DNA from: CAWEQW01 sp963811365
Lineage (GTDB): Bacteria; Actinomycetota; Actinomycetes; Propionibacteriales; Nocardioidaceae
Length of the DNA: 64,000 nt
Direction: 5' to 3'
NCBI GenBank assembly: GCA_963811365.1
Contig: CAWEQW010000006.1
Coordinates: 248,001 to 312,000, forward strand
Shown here: positions 60,733-64,000 of the stretch, piece after piece
Numbering within the stretch: the first letter of the stretch is position 1
How the letters are laid out: every line of letters begins with the position of its first letter
Translations under genes and position numbers: made by a program
Notes under the pieces: generated by a model
Told to the model about the DNA's origin: nothing
The model's database searches: none
The model's input: the letters and a program-made list of their open reading frames with translations, nothing else

Positions 60733-61889
60733 GCGTGCCCTCCGGTGGTCGAGCCGGTTGCGAGGTCGAAGGAGTCGAGGTACGCCGCGAAGCCGGCCTT
60801 CTCCTCGGCGAGCTCGGGGGTCTGCTCGGCGTAGACGCGGTCGAAGACGTCGAGGACGTCCGGCTCGGGGAGCGCCCGGCAGCCGTCGCGGAGGTGCTCG
60901 CCGAGCTGCTCGGCCTCCTGGTCCACGGCCTCGAAGAACTCCTGGTCGGCCAGGCCGTTGCGGGTGAGGTGGACGCGCACCCGGGCGATCGGGTCCTTCA
61001 GCTTCCAGTGCTCGACGTCGGAGGAGAGCCGGTAGCGGGTCGGGTCGTCGGTGGTGGTGTGCGCACCCATCCGGTAGGTGTAGGCCTCCACCAGGGTCGG
61101 CCCCTGGCCCTCGCGGGCGCGCTGCAGGGCGGCCTTGGTGACGGCGTACGACGCGAGCACGTCGTTGCCGTCGACGCGCACGCCGGGGAAGCCGAAGCCG
61201 AGCGCCCGCTGGTAGAGCGGGATGCGGGACTGCCGCTCGATGGGCTCCGAGATCGCCCACTGGTTGTTCTGGCAGAAGAAGACCACCGGCGCGTTGTACG
61301 ACGCGGCGAAGATGAAGGCCTCGTTGACGTCGCCCTGGCTGCTGGCGCCGTCGCCGAAGTAGGCGACCACCGCGGCGTCGCGCTCCGGGTCGCCCGTCCC
61401 GACGACTCCGTCGCGCTGGAGGCCCATGGCGTAGCCGGTGGCATGCAGCGTCTGCGCGCCGATCACGATGGTGTAGAGCCCGAAGTTGCCCTCGTTGGGA
61501 TCCCAGCCGCCCTGGTCGACGCCGCGGAAGAGACCGAGCAGCCGGAGCGGGTCGATGTCGCGGCACCACGCGACGCCGTGCTCGCGGTAGGTGGGGAAGA
61601 CGTAGTCCTGGGGGCGCAACGCCCGGCCGGAGCCGATCTGGGCGGCCTCCTGCCCGAGCAGCTGGGCCCAGATACCGAGCTCGCCGTGGCGCTGGAGCGC
61701 GGTGGCCTCGGTGTCGATGCGACGGGTCAGCACCATGTCGCGGTAGAAGCCCTTGATGGCCTCGTCGTCGAGGTCGAACGCGTAGTCCGGGTGCTCCACG
61801 CGCTCACCCTCGGGACTCAGCAGCTGCACGAGGTCCGGTGTCGCCGGGTCGAGGAAGGCTGACGTCGGTTCTGGCTGGGTCTGGCTCAC
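60729..61889 (-). CDS. bkdA: Branched-chain 2-oxoacid dehydrogenase E1 alpha subunit
   Basis: A 386-residue thiamine diphosphate enzyme. The TPP motif is GDGASSQGDVNEAFIFAASYNAPVVFFCQNNQWAIS (Gly-Asp-Gly to Asn-Asn) at about residues 180-215; VFPTYREHGVAW and TYRMGAHTTTDDPTRYR (phosphorylation-loop region in eukaryotes) also fit. It decarboxylates the oxoacid and passes the acyl group to E2. GTG 61889 has AAGGAG with a 5-base spacer, and is the first gene of the operon bkdA-bkdB-bkdC. Confidence 0.95.
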   Translation of the reverse strand: MSQTQPEPTSAFLDPATPDLVQLLSPEGERVEHPDYAFDLDDEAIKGFYRDMVLTRRIDTEATALQRHGELGIWAQLLGQEAAQIGSGRALRPQDYVFPTYREHGVAWCRDIDPLRLLGLFRGVDQGGWDPNEGNFGLYTIVIGAQTLHATGYAMGLQRDGVVGTGDPERDAAVVAYFGDGASSQGDVNEAFIFAASYNAPVVFFCQNNQWAISEPIERQSRIPLYQRALGFGFPGVRVDGNDVLASYAVTKAALQRAREGQGPTLVEAYTYRMGAHTTTDDPTRYRLSSDVEHWKLKDPIARVRVHLTRNGLADQEFFEAVDQEAEQLGEHLRDGCRALPEPDVLDVFDRVYAEQTPELAEEKAGFAAYLDSFDLATGSTTGGHA

Positions 61890-63088
61890 CTGCACTCCTT
61901 CGGATCGTCGGTGGACGGGGTCTCCGTCACCGGCTCGGGGAGCCTGTCGCGCGGTCCGGTGGTGCGGTCCCTCGCCACGGGCCCTCGGAGAGCTCGCCCG
62001 CCACGCGACGCGCGCGGGGGTGGTGCTCGCGATCGTGCGGCCGGTCGTTGCTGCTGTGACCGGCACCACACCGGTCGTTCGTCGTCATAACCTACCCATT
62101 CTGGCGTGAGTGAGCCACTTGGGTCCGACCTGAGGCTTTGCGCCATGCGGTGTACCGACGCACCACTCAGCCTATCGACGGCTTCTCGATGACGACATCG
62201 GCCGCGCAATGATCCCAGCTCCAGACCAGGGGGCATGTGTACGGGGTACTCATGCAAGGCACGTTGGTCACCGCGCGAGCTGCGCGGAATGCCACCGCTG
62301 GTCGGCGGCTCGTTCCCGCTGCTCGTGGTCAGCGGCGCGGCATTCGCGCGGGAGCGGGCGGCCGGACGCCCCCTCCTCCACCCACCGACCCGACGTACCG
62401 CCGACGGCGCACAGCAGGCAGACGACCGGCGAGGGAGCGAGGCGCCAGCGACCGCTGGACCTCCCGGTCGGCGGTCCCGCTGGCCGGTTTGACGTGGGCG
62501 TCCAGTTGGTCGATGGCCCCCTGGGACTGAGCTCGGTCACCGCGCCGGCCAGCCAGCGATGCGCACCACCCGCGACACCCGGGACCGCTGCCGCGTCGAC
62601 GCGAACTGGATGTGTCCCACCTTTGAACTGCAGCCTGGGCGAGTCGGTTCATCGAGTCTGGCCGACGAGCGAGTCCTCGACTCTGCTCCGTCTTCAACCC
62701 CTGCCGTCGGTGGGAGCCACGTCGGGAGGGCACGTCAGGCGCGACGAGCGCGCCCGGCCTTCGAGGTGTTCAGGTGCGTTGGTCTGGCGAAGTCACCGGG
62801 CGCGAAGGACCCGGCAAGTGCCTCACGTTGCTCCGCGCCGGTGGCGACGGTGAGTGGTTCGCCGTCGGCGTGTCACAGGGCGGCGATCTCCATGGCACCT
62901 CCGAGACGCCGCAGCTTGTGCTGCTCCTCGTCGCTGGCAGTCCGCAGCGTCACATCGGTGACCCGCACAGCGCCTCGCTCCAGCTTGACGGGCTGCCCTG
63001 GAACGCGAACACGTCGCAGCGTGGGCGGCGGGGTCGCTGAGGATCTCGAGGGATCCTGCGCCGCGACTGTTGGAGACCGGGCCAGCGG
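61890..63088. other. 1.2-kb region without a convincing gene
   Basis: This stretch lies upstream of the bkd operon. Bases 61890-62240 should hold its promoter. From 62240 to 62870 all frames have poor codon-position bias (mixed Arg/Pro/Ser reading on both strands) and no ribosome binding site. Near 62873-63010 a short protein-like tail appears on the minus strand, listed separately. No terminal repeats or transposase fragments were found. Confidence 0.5.
62873..63010 (-). pseudogene. Possible gene remnant: 45-codon protein-like tail
   Basis: On the minus strand, bases 63010 to 62873 read through 45 codons to a TGA. The composition is protein-like (VPGQPVKLERGAVRVTDV, then TLRTASDEEQHKLRRLGG, then AMEIAAL), unlike the other frames here. 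A good start is missing: GTG 62965 is possible but has no ribosome binding site, and the frame turns into Pro/Arg-rich reading upstream. It could be the 3' end of a decayed gene. I do not recognise the family. Confidence 0.3.
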
Positions 63089-63829
63089 CTAGGTGATCGG
63101 TGTGCCCGCTCGAGGGTGCTCGCGGACGCCGAAGAGGACGAGGTATCCGACGATCCACAGTTCACCGATGGTGGCGGGCACGGTCAGCAGCCCGACGCTG
63201 AGATCGGCATGCGCGAACAGGTAGCTGGCGAATGTGCTCACGACGTACCCGGCACCGCCGACCATGAGCAGCTGACCCAGCAGCCGGGGCATCCACCGCG
63301 ACCGCACCACGAGCCAGCCCATCGGGATCAACCACAGGCCGAAGAAGATTCCTCCGACTCCCCAGAGATGGCCGCTGATGACATACAGCAGCTGAGCGGT
63401 GGCCGCGGCGGCGCCCGTCATGGCCAGGGACTTGTCATCGGCGACGTCGAGGGCCGTGGCGAGCAGTGCAGCGCTGCCGAGGATGGCTACCGCGTTGACC
63501 ATCCCGAACGCCGCGATCAGCGCAGCAGCGAACGAGTCGACGCTGCGGAACAGGCGGTAGAACCACACGGCGGTCAGCGCCTGGGTCAGCACGATGCTCA
63601 GCTCCAGCGCGATGCCGAGACGCGCCATCGCCGTGTGCTCGACCAGGTTGGACAAGGTCGCGCCGGCGTTGTCGGCGACGTAGAGCTGGCCGCGGACGAT
63701 CTGGAAGCCGAGAGCTCCGGTCACCGCCAGTCCCAGATAGAGCAGCCCGGTCGTGCGGGCGGTGCCCGCGAGGGCCCCGCTCCCGAGCAAGGTTGAGTCC
63801 GACCGGACGTGGGGTTCGATCATGGTCAT
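63089..63829 (-). CDS. DUF4386 domain-containing membrane protein
   Basis: A 246-residue protein with about six transmembrane helices: ARTTGLLYLGLAVTGALGF (the DUF4386 N-terminal helix), SIVLTQALTAVWFYRLFRSVDSF, AALIAAFGMVNAVAILG, YVISGHLWGVGGIFFGLWLIPMGWLV and the last pair around LLTVPATIGELWIVGYLVLFG. The family has no known function. ATG 63829 is preferred because AAAGGAG stands 7-13 bases upstream. It is 33 bases downstream of the truncated membrane protein on the same strand, so they are probably co-transcribed. Confidence 0.9.
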   Translation of the reverse strand: MTMIEPHVRSDSTLLGSGALAGTARTTGLLYLGLAVTGALGFQIVRGQLYVADNAGATLSNLVEHTAMARLGIALELSIVLTQALTAVWFYRLFRSVDSFAAALIAAFGMVNAVAILGSAALLATALDVADDKSLAMTGAAAATAQLLYVISGHLWGVGGIFFGLWLIPMGWLVVRSRWMPRLLGQLLMVGGAGYVVSTFASYLFAHADLSVGLLTVPATIGELWIVGYLVLFGVREHPRAGTPIT

Positions 63830-63862
63830 CGCAGGCTCCTTTCAGGGACGACTGACGCTGGG

Positions 63863-64000
63863 TCAGAACTTGCCCAGTGCGATCTCCGAGAGCAGCAGGA
63901 CAACGGGAAGAAGGCCGAGACACGTGGCAACTACGACGATCCAGGACCGCTCGTGGTGACGGAAGATGGCGACGAGCCCTGATACGAGGGCCGCGAGCGC
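63863..64000 (-). CDS. C-terminal end of a small membrane protein (partial)
   Basis: The minus-strand frame is open from the window edge (64000) to TGA at 63865-63863, 45 codons. It shows two hydrophobic stretches, ALAALVSGLVAIF and SWIVVVATCLGLLPVVLLLS, separated by a short basic loop, and ends EIALGKF. It is the tail of an integral membrane protein whose start is outside the window. No family is recognised. Confidence 0.7.
   Translation of the reverse strand, partial: ALAALVSGLVAIFRHHERSWIVVVATCLGLLPVVLLLSEIALGKF

Noticed and set aside
62209..62853. A 214-codon plus-strand frame in the 62-kb gap
   Set aside because: Composition is random Arg/Ser/Pro/Ala with no motif, no ribosome binding site and no codon-position preference.
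1..64000. CRISPR array, prophage, insertion sequence or plasmid origin
   Set aside because: No regularly spaced repeats, integrase, transposase, phage structural gene or replication initiator was found on reading the translated frames.

Overview
The window is a high-GC chromosomal segment with dense, often overlapping genes, many GTG starts and ATGA/GTGA stop-start junctions. Gene content points to an actinobacterium: a mycothiol-type maleylpyruvate isomerase family protein, a FadE5-type acyl-CoA dehydrogenase, DUF6458, and an AbiEi/DUF559 protein. I would guess Nocardioidaceae, but no marker gene is present to fix the genus. I see no phage, insertion sequence, plasmid function or CRISPR array; it reads as chromosome with one accessory polysaccharide region.

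Layout. 1-12.4 kb: housekeeping and small accessory genes (GNAT, dCTP deaminase, SGNH hydrolase, LOG-like protein, tRNA-Gly(CCC), Nudix, DUF2461, class V aminotransferase, AhpD-like protein, aldo/keto reductase, a DUF1269-sulfatase fusion, TatA, VOC). 12.5-15.9 kb: an AI-2E-type permease and a FadE5-like acyl-CoA dehydrogenase facing away from each other, both with broken frames. A 21-bp perfect inverted repeat and a promoter with a small palindrome lie between them. 16-22.9 kb: DUF6458, a YCF48-like propeller, an NHLRC2-like thioredoxin/NHL protein, an O-methyltransferase, a membrane protein and an MDMPI enzyme (coupled), and an AbiEi/DUF559 protein.

23-34 kb: a divergent catabolic locus. 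Leftward are GntR - glutamine-synthetase-like ligase - aldehyde dehydrogenase - short-chain dehydrogenase - class I amidotransferase. Rightward are APC permease - GntR/UTRA - choline/ethanolamine-kinase-like protein - FAD/GcvT oxidoreductase. Together they spell a gamma-glutamylation route: import an amine or amino alcohol, glutamylate it, oxidise alcohol to aldehyde to acid, and release glutamate. A palindrome in the divergent promoter is a likely GntR operator. The four leftward enzymes carry many frameshifts, most simply explained as consensus errors.

34-52 kb: an exopolysaccharide or cell-surface glycan region. It has a nucleotidyltransferase/thymidylate-kinase-like fusion, a phosphotransferase-like protein, two GH16 glycanases (one with an exact 740-bp internal duplication), a Wzx-like flippase, a polytopic polymerase-like protein, four family 2 glycosyltransferases and a secreted PKD protein. 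52.5-58.2 kb: GNAT, PaaI-like thioesterase, class III CoA-transferase and an MFS exporter, then a GntR-MFS pair. 58.3-61.9 kb: a three-gene branched-chain 2-oxoacid dehydrogenase operon (E1 alpha, E1 beta, E2). The end has a 1.2-kb stretch with no convincing gene, a DUF4386 membrane protein and a truncated membrane protein running off the edge.
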